Notes: generated from the sequence alone by a model not told the origin. Shown: positions 16,920 through 29,773, counted from the stretch's first letter. The stretch is DNA of 64,000 bases from CAVOHU01 sp963817885 (GCA_963817885.1 CAWFQE010000003.1:558001-622000), one strand, 5' to 3'. Made by a program: numbers and translations.

Positions 16920-19162
16920 TCCGTCGCGAAGAGTCCATCGCGTACCACGAGGCGGACCGGCCCGGGAAGATCGAGCTCCGGACGACGAAGTCGTGCATCA
17001 CCGCGCGGGAAATGCGGCTGGCCTACCTGCCCGGCGCATGTTTTCCCGGCGCCGCGATCCACTCCAACCCGGACGCGGCGTTCCGCTACACGGCCCGTGC
17101 GAACCTGGTCGGCGTCATCACCAACGGGACGGCGGTGCCGGGCCTGGGAGACGTCGGGCCCCTCGCCGCCAAGCCCATGCAGGAGGGGACCGCCGTCCTC
17201 TTCAAGCGCCTGGCGGACATCGATGTGTTCGACCTGGAGCTCGACACGACCGACGCGGGCCGGTTCGTCGACACCGTGCGGATGATGGAGCCGACCTTCG
17301 GCGGGATCGACCTGAAAGACATCAAGGCGCCGGAGGGGCTGGAGATCTATGCGCGCCTGAGTGAGTGCCTCCGTATTCCGGTGGTGCACGAGAACCTCCA
17401 GAGCACGGCCGTGGTGATGGCGGCTGCACTGATCAACGCGCTCGACCTCGCCGAGAAGACCATCACCGGTTCGACCATCGTCATCTGCGGCGCGGGGACG
17501 GTCGGGATCGGCTGCGCACGGTTCCTGCGGGGCATGGGGGCGTCGGCGGACCAGTTGCGGCTCTACGACATCAACGGGCTCGTGCATCCCGATCGCCAGG
17601 ACATCGGGCCGCATCAGCGGATGTTCGCGCGCGCCGATGCGCCCCGGACGCTCCAGGAGGGCCTGCGCGGAGCCGATGTGTTCATCGGCGCTTCGTCAGG
17701 GGGTGTGCTCACGCAGGAGATGATCCGGTCGATGGCCCGGTACCCGATCGTCCTGGCCATGGCGACGCCCGATCCCGAAATCGGCTACGAGGAGGCGCGG
17801 GAGAGCCGCCGGGACGTGCTGGTGGCGACCAGCGTGACCCGGTGTCCCAACGCGATCGTCGATCACCTGAGCTTCCCGTACATCTTCCGAGGGGCGCTCG
17901 ACGTCCAGGCTGCGCGGATCACCGACGGGATGCTGATGGCCGCCGCGCGGGCGCTGGCCGAGCTGGCGCGCGACGAAGTGGCCGACGAAGTCAGTCGCGC
18001 CTACGGGTACGAGCGCCTCAGCTTCGGGCCTGAGTACCTGCTGCCCAAGCCCATCGACCCCAGGATGCTCATACGCGAGTCGGCGGCGGTGGCCCGGCAG
18101 GCGGTGGCGGAGGGTGTCGCCGGCCGGCCGGTGGATGACGTGACGTACCAGGAGAGCCTGACCGTCCGGATTGGAACCGGCGCAGGCATGATGCGCCGGC
18201 TCATGGTGCGAGCGAGGCAAACGCCGCTTCGAACGGTCTTTGCCGACGGCGCATCCGAGATCATCCAGCGCGCCGCGGTGATCCTTGCCGACGAAGGGGT
18301 TGCGCGACCGGTGCTGCTCGGCGAGGAAGCCGAGATCCGCGCCGGCCTGGTCCGCGCCGGCCTGGATCCATCCGGGCTGCTCATCGTGGATCCGGCGCGC
18401 AGCCCGAAGCTGGAGGCGTACGTCGAGGAGCACGTGCGCATGAGACGCCGGCGGGGCGTGATGCGGCCGGCTGCCGAGCAACGCGTGCGCCGGACCGAAT
18501 ACTTCGGCGCGATGATGCTCCATGGCGGCGACGCCGACCTGCTCGTCAGCGGCATCGAGCACCACTACGCGGATTCGCTTCGCGTCATGCTCGAGACGAT
18601 TGGGACCGCGCCGGGAACCAGCCGCGTGTCGAGCTACTACATGGTGCTGCTCCCGAAGGACGTGTACTTCCTGGCCGATTGCGCCGTCGCCATCGAACCC
18701 GACGAGAATGCCCTGGCGGAGACGGCCCTGCTGACCTCGCGGATGGTCAGGCTGCTCGGCATCGAACCCCGCGTGGCGATGCTGTCGTTCTCGAACTTCG
18801 GGTCGGTCGATCACCCGTTTGCGCGCAAGGTGCGCCGCGCGACCGAAATCGTCAAGGAGCGATCTCCGGGCCTGGTCGTCGACGGCGAGATGCAGATCGC
18901 CACGGCCGTCAATCGCGAGATTCGGAGCCGCTATTTTGCCTTCTCGGCGCTCGAAAAGGACGCCAACGTGCTCGTGTTTCCCGACCTGCAGTCCGGTAAC
19001 CTGGCCATGCACCTGCTGCAGGCCGTCGGTGACACCGTGCTGGTCGGTCCCGTGCTGACCGGCACGCGGTTGCCCGTGCAGCTCCTGCAATACGGAAATT
19101 CCGTGCAGGACGTGGTCAATCTCACGACGCTCGCGAGCGTCCAGGCCGCGGGGCTGCCCTAG
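16916..19162 (+). CDS. MaeB-like malic enzyme / phosphotransacetylase-like fusion with altered metal site
   Basis: 748 aa, with the MaeB layout: malic-enzyme N-domain, NAD(P)-binding domain, and phosphotransacetylase-like C-domain (about 430-748). MaeB proteins oxidatively decarboxylate malate to pyruvate and are regulated by acetyl-CoA through the C-domain. Tyr37 (AYLPG), Lys86 (LAAKP) and the dinucleotide motif GAGTVG (192-197) are kept. But two of three divalent-metal ligands are changed: the canonical LEDIKAPE reads LKDIKAPE (Lys134 for Glu), and the canonical HDDQHGTA reads HENLQSTA (residues 158-165; Asn160 for the ligand Asp, Ser163 for Gly). The PTA-like part is well kept (LSFSNFGS, VDGEMQ). 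The protein is therefore probably not an ordinary malic enzyme. Its start overlaps the dikinase stop, so the two likely act together. Confidence 0.85.
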   Translation: MIRREESIAYHEADRPGKIELRTTKSCITAREMRLAYLPGACFPGAAIHSNPDAAFRYTARANLVGVITNGTAVPGLGDVGPLAAKPMQEGTAVLFKRLADIDVFDLELDTTDAGRFVDTVRMMEPTFGGIDLKDIKAPEGLEIYARLSECLRIPVVHENLQSTAVVMAAALINALDLAEKTITGSTIVICGAGTVGIGCARFLRGMGASADQLRLYDINGLVHPDRQDIGPHQRMFARADAPRTLQEGLRGADVFIGASSGGVLTQEMIRSMARYPIVLAMATPDPEIGYEEARESRRDVLVATSVTRCPNAIVDHLSFPYIFRGALDVQAARITDGMLMAAARALAELARDEVADEVSRAYGYERLSFGPEYLLPKPIDPRMLIRESAAVARQAVAEGVAGRPVDDVTYQESLTVRIGTGAGMMRRLMVRARQTPLRTVFADGASEIIQRAAVILADEGVARPVLLGEEAEIRAGLVRAGLDPSGLLIVDPARSPKLEAYVEEHVRMRRRRGVMRPAAEQRVRRTEYFGAMMLHGGDADLLVSGIEHHYADSLRVMLETIGTAPGTSRVSSYYMVLLPKDVYFLADCAVAIEPDENALAETALLTSRMVRLLGIEPRVAMLSFSNFGSVDHPFARKVRRATEIVKERSPGLVVDGEMQIATAVNREIRSRYFAFSALEKDANVLVFPDLQSGNLAMHLLQAVGDTVLVGPVLTGTRLPVQLLQYGNSVQDVVNLTTLASVQAAGLP

Positions 19163-19236
19163 CCGAGCCGGCTCGGGGGTGAAGCCGGCCTCGCCTCGTC
19201 TCGCCGCGGCGCATTCGTGCGCTGCCTGCGCGAAGG

Positions 19237-20721
19237 TCAGGCCGCCTGCCGGCGGAAACCTGCGTCGGCGCCCTCGGCGCGCGATCGATCCACCGGAACC
19301 TGCGCCGGCGGGACGGACTGGCGCCGTGCGCCGACCAGGTCGAGAAGATCGCCGACCAGGGTTTTCACGACACGGGCCTGGTCGTTCAGTTCCTCCGCTG
19401 CGGCCGCACCCTGTTCCGCGTTGGCAGCGCCCGACTGCGTGCCCTGCTCGACCTCGGTCATCGATCCCACCACCTGCTCGATGCCCTGGCGCTGCTGCCT
19501 GGACGCGACGACGATCTCGGTGATGAGGGTATCCACCTCGCGTGACTTCGAGACGATGCGCTGCAGGCCGGCGACGACCTTGTCACGCAACTGCACGCCG
19601 CGTGCGCTCTTCGCAATGGAGTCCTCGATCTTCGTCGCCGTGTCGCGGGCCGCCTGCGCCGCCCGCTGGGCGAGGTTTCGAACCTCGTCGGCGACCACCG
19701 CGAAGCCCATCCCGGACTCGCCGGCACGTGCGGCTTCCACGGCGGCGTTGAGCGCCAGGATGTTGGTCTGGAACGAAATCTCGTCGATCGTCCTGATGAT
19801 CCTCGCGATGTTGTCGCTGGCGGCCCGGATTTCGTCCATCGCGGATCCGAGCGTGCCCATGTCGGCTGCGCCGCTTTCGGCCGCGACGCGGGCCTGATCG
19901 GCCAGCTCCTTGGCGTGCTCGGCGTTGAGGGCACTCTGGCGGGTCATGCCGGACATCTCTTCGAGCGACGCGCTGGACTGCTCGAGTGCCGCCGCCTGGC
20001 GGATCGATCCCTGGGAGATGGATTGGCTGGTCTCGGCCACCTGGCCCGACGCTTCGGTCAGGCTGGAGCTGGTCTGCTCGAGTCCCTTCGCCACCAGCAC
20101 CAGGGCTGAGGTCAGATCCCTTCGCAGCCGCCACTGATACCAGACGAGGCCAACCAGCAGGATGCCGACGCAGCCCACGCCGAACCAGGTCGTGGCCCGC
20201 AGTCTGCCGGCGAGCGCTGCCAGCTCGGCATCGCCGCTGGCCTGCACGGCCTGCTGATAGGTTCGGATCCCGTCCTGGACGGCTTCGTACTGCGGATTCG
20301 CCGTGGAGATGAAGAGTTCGGAGGCCCCTGCCAGGTCTGCGCGCAGCGCAGCTTCGACGATGCGCTGCTCGGTGGCGCCGACCGCATCGACCTTCGCCTT
20401 GATCGCGCCGGTCGCCTCGCCGTTCCTGGCGAGGAGCGAGGCGGTTTGCTGACGGCCGGCGTCGAGGTTCGTGACGATCTTTTCGAGCTCATCCGGGTCC
20501 CGAACGCGCAGGGCGCGCTGCACGTCGTTCCGGGTGTCGTTGACTCTCTCAATCAGGTCGTAGCAGCTGGTGAGCTTTTGAGCCAGGTCTGCCGTCAACC
20601 GGTTCGAATCGCCGACTGCACGCTGGAGCACCGCAAGGAACCCGACCGATGCCAGTGCGATGACCGTCGCCGAAACGACGATGACCGTCAGGAGCTGTCG
20701 AGGAACATTCAGACTCTTCAT
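19237..20721 (-). CDS. Methyl-accepting chemotaxis protein
   Basis: A 494-aa inner-membrane chemoreceptor. First span about residues 10-32, a periplasmic four-helix-bundle-like sensor (about 33-175, with LTADLAQKLTSCYDLIERVN), second span near 180-200 (VGCVGILLVGLVWYQWRLRR), then a signalling domain with the hairpin tip IDEISFQTNILALNAAV. HAMP is short or absent. The C-terminal tail carries no obvious CheR/CheB pentapeptide. Start ATG at 20721 (MKSLNVPRQLL); the longer frame to 20889 adds Arg-rich residues unlike the family. It lies 127 nt downstream of a secreted cache-domain protein on the same strand, a plausible ligand-sensing partner. Confidence 0.9.
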   Translation of the reverse strand: MKSLNVPRQLLTVIVVSATVIALASVGFLAVLQRAVGDSNRLTADLAQKLTSCYDLIERVNDTRNDVQRALRVRDPDELEKIVTNLDAGRQQTASLLARNGEATGAIKAKVDAVGATEQRIVEAALRADLAGASELFISTANPQYEAVQDGIRTYQQAVQASGDAELAALAGRLRATTWFGVGCVGILLVGLVWYQWRLRRDLTSALVLVAKGLEQTSSSLTEASGQVAETSQSISQGSIRQAAALEQSSASLEEMSGMTRQSALNAEHAKELADQARVAAESGAADMGTLGSAMDEIRAASDNIARIIRTIDEISFQTNILALNAAVEAARAGESGMGFAVVADEVRNLAQRAAQAARDTATKIEDSIAKSARGVQLRDKVVAGLQRIVSKSREVDTLITEIVVASRQQRQGIEQVVGSMTEVEQGTQSGAANAEQGAAAAEELNDQARVVKTLVGDLLDLVGARRQSVPPAQVPVDRSRAEGADAGFRRQAA

Positions 20722-20848
20722 GTGGGCCCTCGTCCCGGGGATGCGCACGTCAGCGGAGGGCGGTGCGCGGGCCGGACCCGGCCGGCCGGTGGCCATCCTT
20801 CGGCCCTGCCGGAGTGCCGGCCGCGCAACCCGCTGGTGCTGACCGTGT

Positions 20849-21400
20849 CTACAGCTTGGCAATCGCCAGGCCGACCACCAGAGATCCAATCGGCTTCCCG
20901 CCGTCCATGACCGGCACCGCGATCTGAACGCTCTGGACGCCGCTCGACTCGTCGACCTCGACCTGGCCCTGCCACGTCTTCGCGCTCATGGGGACGTCGT
21001 GCTTGGGTTTGCCCTTGTGGCTCCAGTTCGTGGTCTTCGCCAGGAATGCGACCTTGCGGCCGTCGGACGCCGACACGAACAGCTCGGCGATCACGTCGGA
21101 CTTCTTACCCTTGAGGAAGGTGGCCGCCTGGTTCTTCGTGAAGGCGCGGACGAAGGGATCCAGCACCGAAAGCGCCGCCCACTTCTCCTGGGTCATCGCC
21201 GCGAACTCGGCCGGGGCCGCGGCGTTCTGCGCCTTGACGGCATCGACGACAGCCGGGTTGCTGGCCAACGCCTGGGCGATCTTGATCTGCGCGTCGACCT
21301 TCGCCTGAACGGCGGGCTCGAGCGGCCCGGCCGATGAAGGTGCGGCCGCGAGCAGGGCCGACAGAACGCACGCGGACACGACTGCGAAACGGACTATCAT
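20849..21400 (-). CDS. Secreted single-cache (PDC-like) sensor-domain protein
   Basis: 183 aa from the ATG at 21400, preceded by GGAG at 6-nt spacing; another ATG lies at 21412. After a signal peptide ending SSAGPLEPAV comes a single cache-like fold: a helical segment (VQAKVDAQIKIAQALASNPAV), a FLKGKKSDVIAELFVSASDG strand pair, and the terminal strands IAVPVMDGGKPIGSLVVGL. No membrane anchor or output domain is attached, so it is probably a free periplasmic binding protein. It lies directly upstream of the chemoreceptor on the same strand and may present a ligand to it. Ligand unknown. Confidence 0.72.
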   Translation of the reverse strand: MIVRFAVVSACVLSALLAAAPSSAGPLEPAVQAKVDAQIKIAQALASNPAVVDAVKAQNAAAPAEFAAMTQEKWAALSVLDPFVRAFTKNQAATFLKGKKSDVIAELFVSASDGRKVAFLAKTTNWSHKGKPKHDVPMSAKTWQGQVEVDESSGVQSVQIAVPVMDGGKPIGSLVVGLAIAKL

Positions 21401-21624
21401 GAGCAACTCCATCGTTGGCTTGCGGGTCATCGTCGGGAGACCCGGATCGCAACCTCGTGTCGCGAGGGTCCCGAGTGTCACCGCTGTTGCGGGAACGGAT
21501 GGGTAATCGGCGAACTGCGGCGATGGCTTGAGTGGCGACGGCCAGATGCTCAACTTCCGGCGGGCCTGGCCGATTAGGTGAGGGTTCGTAGCCAGCCCCA
21601 CCGAGGCCAAGGAGGCCCCTGATC

Positions 21625-22882
21625 ATGAACCTTCCCTGCACATCACTTACGTTCCGGGCCATGACCGCCGTCGCACTGCTCTCGGCGACCTGCCTGATTC
21701 CGGCCAGTCTCCAGGCCCGTCTGGCATCGCACGATGGTCCGCAGCCGGCCGTCCAGAGCGGCATCGCGGATCGAGGGGGCGTTGCCGCCGAAGCGACGAC
21801 CGCGGCCGGAGCCAGCTCCGAAGGACGAGAAGGCCGAGAAGAAAGCAAAGGGGGCCAAGGATGAGCCCCAGGTCAAGGTGCCGGCCAAGCCGCCCGCAGC
21901 CGCCAAGCCTGCACCGTCGAAGCTGAGCCGCTGGTTCGAACTGCAGACGGGCACCGTCGCCCTGCGTCAGCGCACCATCTTCAACAGCCGCGACGTCCGG
22001 ACGGGCAGTGCGATCCAGGATTCCGGCCAGTTCAAGGGCCGGTTCAAGTTCGATCGCAAAGGGCGCTACACCGTGAACGCCGTCTATGCGTCCGGCAACG
22101 CGTTCACCAGCGGCTGGAACAACACCGGCGTCGGAACCGGCGACAGCTTCAATCACTGGTATCTCAAGCAGCTTTACGCGGCGGCCATCCCGGCGCCGGG
22201 CGTCGAGGTCAGCGTCGGCGGGTTCGGCTTCGTGCGTGGCGAGGCGACCGAGATCACGACCTACGACAACGATGCGTACCTGGTCGGCGAACGCCTCAGC
22301 GTGAAACGCCCGAAGGACTTCTTTCTCGACGAGTTCGGCGTGACCTCCGCCTACCTGGGGGACCTGAACAGCCCGAGCATCACGAACCGCTACCAGCGGC
22401 TGACAGGCGAACCGAACTACGTCCAGTTCTTCGCGACCAAGAAGATCACCAGGCAGGTGACCGCTTCGACGGAGTATTCGAGGCTCACCGGCGTGCCCAC
22501 GTTCAGGTTTGCGATCACGGCCAAGACCGCGCCGCTCGTCGTGGTGGACTCGGTCAGGCTCGAGCAGTACTTCCGGCGCGATCCGAAGGGCGGGTCCGGA
22601 TACGCGCTCTACGGCGAGAAGGCCGTGACCAGGTGGTTCGCGGCAGGCTTTGGATACGCGAGCATCGACAACCTGGCGCCCACCACCAACGCGGACCGGT
22701 TCGCCCGGGGCAAGCGGTTCTACGAGACGGCCACCGTCAAGCTCACGCCCGAATTCGGTATCCAGTTCTTCTGGACCCAGGCTGCGCACAACACGATCGT
22801 GATTCCCAACAACAACCGGATGGACCTGATCCTGACCTTCAACGCGCTCAGCGGGTTCCAGCGCCTCGGCCTGTTCCGGTAG
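21625..22882 (+). pseudogene. Outer-membrane beta-barrel protein with one frameshift
   Basis: Two overlapping frames together make one protein of about 419 aa. The first (start ATG 21625, AAGGAGG 9 nt upstream) encodes a signal peptide reading AVALLSATCLIPASLQA. The second encodes a Lys/Ala/Pro-rich linker (PKDEKAEKKAKGAKDEP) and a porin-like body (GQFKGRFKFDRKGRYTVNA ... NNRMDLILTFNA). Removing one G from the G5 run at 21775-21779 joins them as ADRGALPPKRRPRPEP. The mature part looks like a barrel with alternating strands and no enzymatic motif. Could be a sequencing indel, a decayed gene, or a phase-variable homopolymer. Function unknown beyond an envelope role. Confidence 0.7.
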
Positions 22883-22987
22883 GCGCCCCGGGCACGCCGG
22901 AGGCCGGGCCGCCGCACCTGCGAGTGGCCCGGGCGTTGACCCTCGAGCGTCCGGCTCCAGGTCGCGCGGAATCGATCCTCAACGACA

Positions 22988-23019
22988 AAGGGCCGGGAGA
23001 GTTGCCTCTCCCGGCCCTT
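22988..23019. terminator. Bidirectional hairpin terminator
   Basis: Perfect 14-bp stem: AAGGGCCGGGAGAG (22988-23001), loop TTGC, and its exact complement (23006-23019). It sits between the convergent barrel gene (ends 22882) and the RND pump (ends 23042). Short A and T stretches flank the stem, so it can serve both strands. Confidence 0.85.
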
Positions 23020-23041
23020 GGTCTTCGAGACGGTGTCTGCG

Positions 23042-26205
<3,164 letters not shown>

Positions 26206-26209
<4 letters not shown>

Positions 26210-27612
26210 CGCTGTCCTCCCTGATCCCCTGCGCCCTGGGCGCGCTTGCCGCGCGCCCGCTGCCGCCCGGATCCGTCGCCCCGCCCGCCGCCTCCCCTGG
26301 TTCCGTCGCCTCGCCCGCCGCGTTCACCGGAGGGTTGCGCCCCTGGCTGTGCGCCCTCGGGCGGCGCCTGGCCGCCCGGTCCGGTGGCCACCAGTGTGCC
26401 GGTGGCCAACTGGTTCAGGTTGCTCGCGGCGAGTTCCTCGACTCCGCTGAGGCCGTCGAGGATTTCGTAGAGATCGCCCTGCTTGACGCCAAGAACCACT
26501 GACTGCTGCCGAATCTTCCCCGATTCGACCACGTAGACCGCCGAGACGCCGGCAAGCGTCGAGATCGCGTTCTCGGTGACGGCCGGCACGTTCTGGTCGA
26601 GCTTCGTCGTGACGACGCCCTTGGCGAAGAATCCCGGCTTCAGTTTCCGGTCCTGGTTGTGAATCAAGGCCTCGACGACGAACGTGCGTGTCGCCTGATC
26701 GACAGCGGGGCTCACATACGCCATCTCGCCTTTGAAGGTCTGATCCGGAAAGGATGTCACCTGGAATTCCACCGGAAGCTTGGGCGCAATCAGGCCCGCA
26801 TAGCGTTCCTGGACCGCCGTCCTCAGCTTGAGCGGGTTGATCGACACGATGGTCGCCACCTGGACGTTCTCGCGGATGTACTCCCCGGGCTGGACCAGCC
26901 GCTCGGCCACCGCGCCATCGACCGGCGCCTTGATGACCGCGTCTTCGAGCTTCTTCTTCGCCAGGTCGTACGAGGCCCTGCGGTCCTGCAGGCTGGCCTT
27001 CAGGCTGCGCGCCGAGGCCAGCGTGGACTGGTAGGTGGCTTCGGCGACCTTGGACTTGGTCCGGGCCGCCTCGAGGTCCACCTGGGCCAGAATCCCCCGC
27101 GCGATCAGGCGCTCGACCCGGGCGAGGTTCGCCACGGCGTCGTCCCGCGTGGCCGCAGCCTGGCGAACCGACGCAATCTGGTCGTCGGGCGGCGCCTCGG
27201 TCGCCGTGCTGCCGTTGATTTCCAGCTGCGCCTCGACCTGTCGCAATGCGCTCTCGGCCCGTTCGAGCGCGAGCGTCAGCTCTCGCTTGTCGAGGACGAC
27301 CAGCGGATCGCCGGCCCGGACGACCGTGCCGATCTGCATGGGCACTTCGCGGACGACGCCGGCGACCTCACTGCTCACCTTGGCCTGATCCGGCGAGAGC
27401 AGCGTCCCGGAGATCTCGACCTGGCGCTGGACCGCCATTCGCTGGACCTTCACGGTTCGAACCGATACCCGGTCCTGACGAGCGCCGCCGCCCTTCCCGG
27501 CGGGGCCGCCGGCCTTCTTGCAGCCGATGGAAGCCCCGGCGGACGCCACGAGAGCCGTCATGCCGACGACAAAAACGATGCTGGTCAGACGAGTGCGTGT
27601 GCAACGTCGCAT
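26206..27612 (-). CDS. RND efflux periplasmic adaptor lipoprotein
   Basis: 468 aa adaptor for the RND pump encoded immediately downstream (start and stop overlap by 4 nt). A lipobox-like end of signal peptide (GASIGCKKAGG, Cys near residue 31) suggests lipid anchoring. Then a lipoyl half (SSEVAGVVREVPMQIGTVVR), a long coiled hairpin (about 115-235), the second lipoyl half (IKAPVDGAVAERLVQPGEYI), a beta-barrel domain, and a low-complexity tail rich in Gly, Arg, Pro and Asp (about 410-468, RGGRGDGTRGGGGRGDGSGR). That unusual Gly/Arg tail is not needed by the family. Likely exports drugs or lipids with the pump. Confidence 0.9.
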
Positions 27613-28048
27613 GTGTGTTTAGCAGGCGGAAGGCAGTCGTGCCAGGGGATAACCCGGACACTCCGAGGGCTGTTTACGGGCGAAGGGAACACGCGGGGCA
27701 GACCCCGTCCGGTCCCGGTACACGAAATATATACGACATGCCGGTTCTGGTGTTTACCCCGAACGCAGGACAAAACGGAGCAAGATCCGATCCGCTCGCC
27801 CAGCACCGCTCGGGCATCGGCGTCGACGCCCTCGGGCAGGTGCCCGATCGACCTGAAATGCCTATCAATCCGTTCGACAATAGGCCGCGCGATCGCACGC
27901 CATCCGCGCGGCGCTCAAGTTTCCCCGCAGGTTGCCGATTCCCCTGGCAGGACCGTCTTCCGGCCCGTACCTGACGCGAGGCCGTCGCATCGAGGTGCGA
28001 CGGCGCGGGCGGTCTCAGGCGACCTGACCCGATCGTGCGGAGGAAACC
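27613..28048. other. Divergent intergenic region
   Basis: 436 nt between the divergent adaptor gene and the small secreted gene. No credible coding frame. It holds an AT-rich patch AAATATATACGAC near 27725-27737 that could supply a minus-strand -10 for the efflux operon, and a perfect 9-bp hairpin GCCGTCGCA / TGCGACGGC (27981-27989 and 27996-28004) 45 nt before the next start. No riboswitch recognised. Confidence 0.4.
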
Positions 28049-28411
28049 ATGAACGTCCGATCGTTGCTCCTGACTCTGCTCCTGTCGGCCGCGTCCGTCG
28101 GAGGATCCGCGCGCGTCGAGGTCCGGGTGACGCCCGAGCTGTGTTTCGCGCCCGCCACTCTCCAGGTGCAGGCCTCGATCGCGCCGCATCCGCTCAATCG
28201 CGCGATCCAGATCGACGCCGAGTCGGACACCTGTCATCGAAGCGCTTCGATTTCGCTCGACGGCGAGCGATCTCCCGAGACCACGACGGTCGAACTCCGC
28301 GGGCTGCCGGGAGGAGAATACCGGATCAGCGTGACGCTCGTTGCGGCCGACGGCCGGCGGGACGTCGCGACCCGGCGTGTCAGCGTCGTAGCGGCAGGCC
28401 GGAGCCGGTGA
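28049..28411 (+). CDS. Small secreted protein of unknown function
   Basis: 120 aa, start ATG with GGAGG 7 nt upstream. A signal peptide (LLLTLLLSAASVGGSA) precedes a roughly 95-residue beta-rich domain. The domain has two cysteines (TPELCFAP and ESDTCHRS) that could form a disulfide, and the pattern GLPGGEYRISVTL, which resembles one Ig-like or carboxypeptidase-regulatory-like sandwich. It ends 7 nt from the convergent flavoprotein stop. No named family recognised. Confidence 0.68.
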   Translation: MNVRSLLLTLLLSAASVGGSARVEVRVTPELCFAPATLQVQASIAPHPLNRAIQIDAESDTCHRSASISLDGERSPETTTVELRGLPGGEYRISVTLVAADGRRDVATRRVSVVAAGRSR

Positions 28412-28418
28412 ATCGACC

Positions 28419-29642
28419 TTATGCGAATTGTCCGGCGACCCAGCCGGATGACCACGCCCATTGGAAGTTGTAGCCCCCAAGCCACCCGGTCACGTCGACG
28501 ACCTCGCCAACGAAATACAGGCCTGGCACCGAGGTGGCCTCCATGGTGCGGGACGAGAGCCCATTGGTGTCGACGCCGCCGAGCGTGACCTCGGCCTTTT
28601 CGTAGCCAAGCGTGCCCGACGGCATCAGGCTCCACCTGTTCAGGCTCTGTCCGGCGGCGCCGAGTTCGGACGCGGTCATGTCGCCAACCGGCTTCTGCCA
28701 CCCGAACAGCTTGCACCACTCGTGCGCGAATCGGCGTGGCAGCTTCTCCGACAGCAGATTGGCCAGCAGGACCCGGCTCCGGCGGTGCTCCGCAAGCCAG
28801 GCTGAGGCGTCCAGTCCGGGCAGGAGGTCGACCTCGAGCGGCCCGCCGGCGCCGCGACCGGCCTGCAGTTGCCAGTAACTCGAGATCTGGAGGATGGCGG
28901 GACCCGAAAGCCCGCGGTGCGTGATCAGCGTCTTGCCCCTGAACGTCACGCCGGGCAGTGCGGCGCACCGGGCCGAGGTGTCGATGGACACGCCCGAGAG
29001 CGGCTGAAGCGGTGCCAGGATCTCCGGGGCCAGCGCCAGCGGCACCAGCGCCGGCCGGGGTGCGACAACCGGCAATCCGAATCGCTCCGCGATCGAGTAG
29101 CCGATCGCGCTCGCGCCGAGCTTGGGTGCGGCGAGCCCGCCGGTGGCCACCACGACGGAGCGGCAGCAGAAGGTTCCCTGGCCGGTGGCGACCGAGAATC
29201 TTGGATTGGCCGGATCGTCGCCATCGTCGAGCGGGTCCAGCCGGCCGACCTCGCACGGGTAGACCAGCTGCACCCCCGCACTCGAGATTTCGGTCCTGAG
29301 CATCTCGATGACGTCCTGCGCCGATCGCGTGCAGAACAGCTGTCCGAGCTCGCGTTCCTCGTAGCCCACGCGATGCCGGTCGATGAGCGAGAGGAAGTCG
29401 CGCGGGGTGTACCGCGCGAGCGCGGAGCGGCAGAAGTGGGGATTCTGCGAGAGGTAGTTCTCGGAGGTGACGTGGAGATTGCTGAAGTTGCAGCGCCCGC
29501 CACCCGAGATCCGGATGCGCTCGCCGATCTTGTTCCAGTGGTCGATGACGAGCACGCGCCGGCCGCGGCGCCCGGCCTCGGCCGCACACATCAGGCCCGC
29601 TGCGCCTGCGCCGATCACGATGATGTCGAAGGAGGTTGACAG
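28419..29642 (-). CDS. HI0933/YhiN-family FAD-dependent oxidoreductase
   Basis: About 407 aa flavoprotein. The N-terminal dinucleotide motif is DIIVIGAGAAGLM, followed by GERIRISGGGRCNFSN, the family hallmark; further on come VVVATGGLAAPKLGASAIGY and the C-terminal motif MEATSVPGLYFVGEVVDV with GGYNFQWAWSSG. Members are annotated as aminoacetone oxidase-like or BaiN-type reductases; the real substrate is unsettled. Start is uncertain: no ATG, GTG or TTG lies near the domain. A CTG at 29642, preceded by AAGG at 9 nt, gives the usual length, whereas the ATG at 29813 would add about 57 atypical residues. TAGAAT lies just upstream of the CTG. Confidence 0.85.
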   Translation of the reverse strand: MSTSFDIIVIGAGAAGLMCAAEAGRRGRRVLVIDHWNKIGERIRISGGGRCNFSNLHVTSENYLSQNPHFCRSALARYTPRDFLSLIDRHRVGYEERELGQLFCTRSAQDVIEMLRTEISSAGVQLVYPCEVGRLDPLDDGDDPANPRFSVATGQGTFCCRSVVVATGGLAAPKLGASAIGYSIAERFGLPVVAPRPALVPLALAPEILAPLQPLSGVSIDTSARCAALPGVTFRGKTLITHRGLSGPAILQISSYWQLQAGRGAGGPLEVDLLPGLDASAWLAEHRRSRVLLANLLSEKLPRRFAHEWCKLFGWQKPVGDMTASELGAAGQSLNRWSLMPSGTLGYEKAEVTLGGVDTNGLSSRTMEATSVPGLYFVGEVVDVTGWLGGYNFQWAWSSGWVAGQFA

Positions 29643-29773
29643 TCGCTGCCGCCTTACGGATTCTACTACGCGGTCCCGCCCGATCCCGGCGACGGTGGCG
29701 CGCCGGGGCGCGAACGTGGCGGCGCCGTGATGCCGGATTGCAGGGACGGGAAACGATCGCTCGTGTTCGTGCA

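Noticed and set aside
26246..26340. Repeat-rich DNA as a possible mobile-element end
   Set aside because: It encodes the in-frame Gly/Arg tail of the adaptor protein; the repetition is from codon use.
28049..28411. Small secreted gene as an antisense artefact of the flavoprotein
   Set aside because: It lies outside the flavoprotein gene, has its own GGAGG and a signal peptide.
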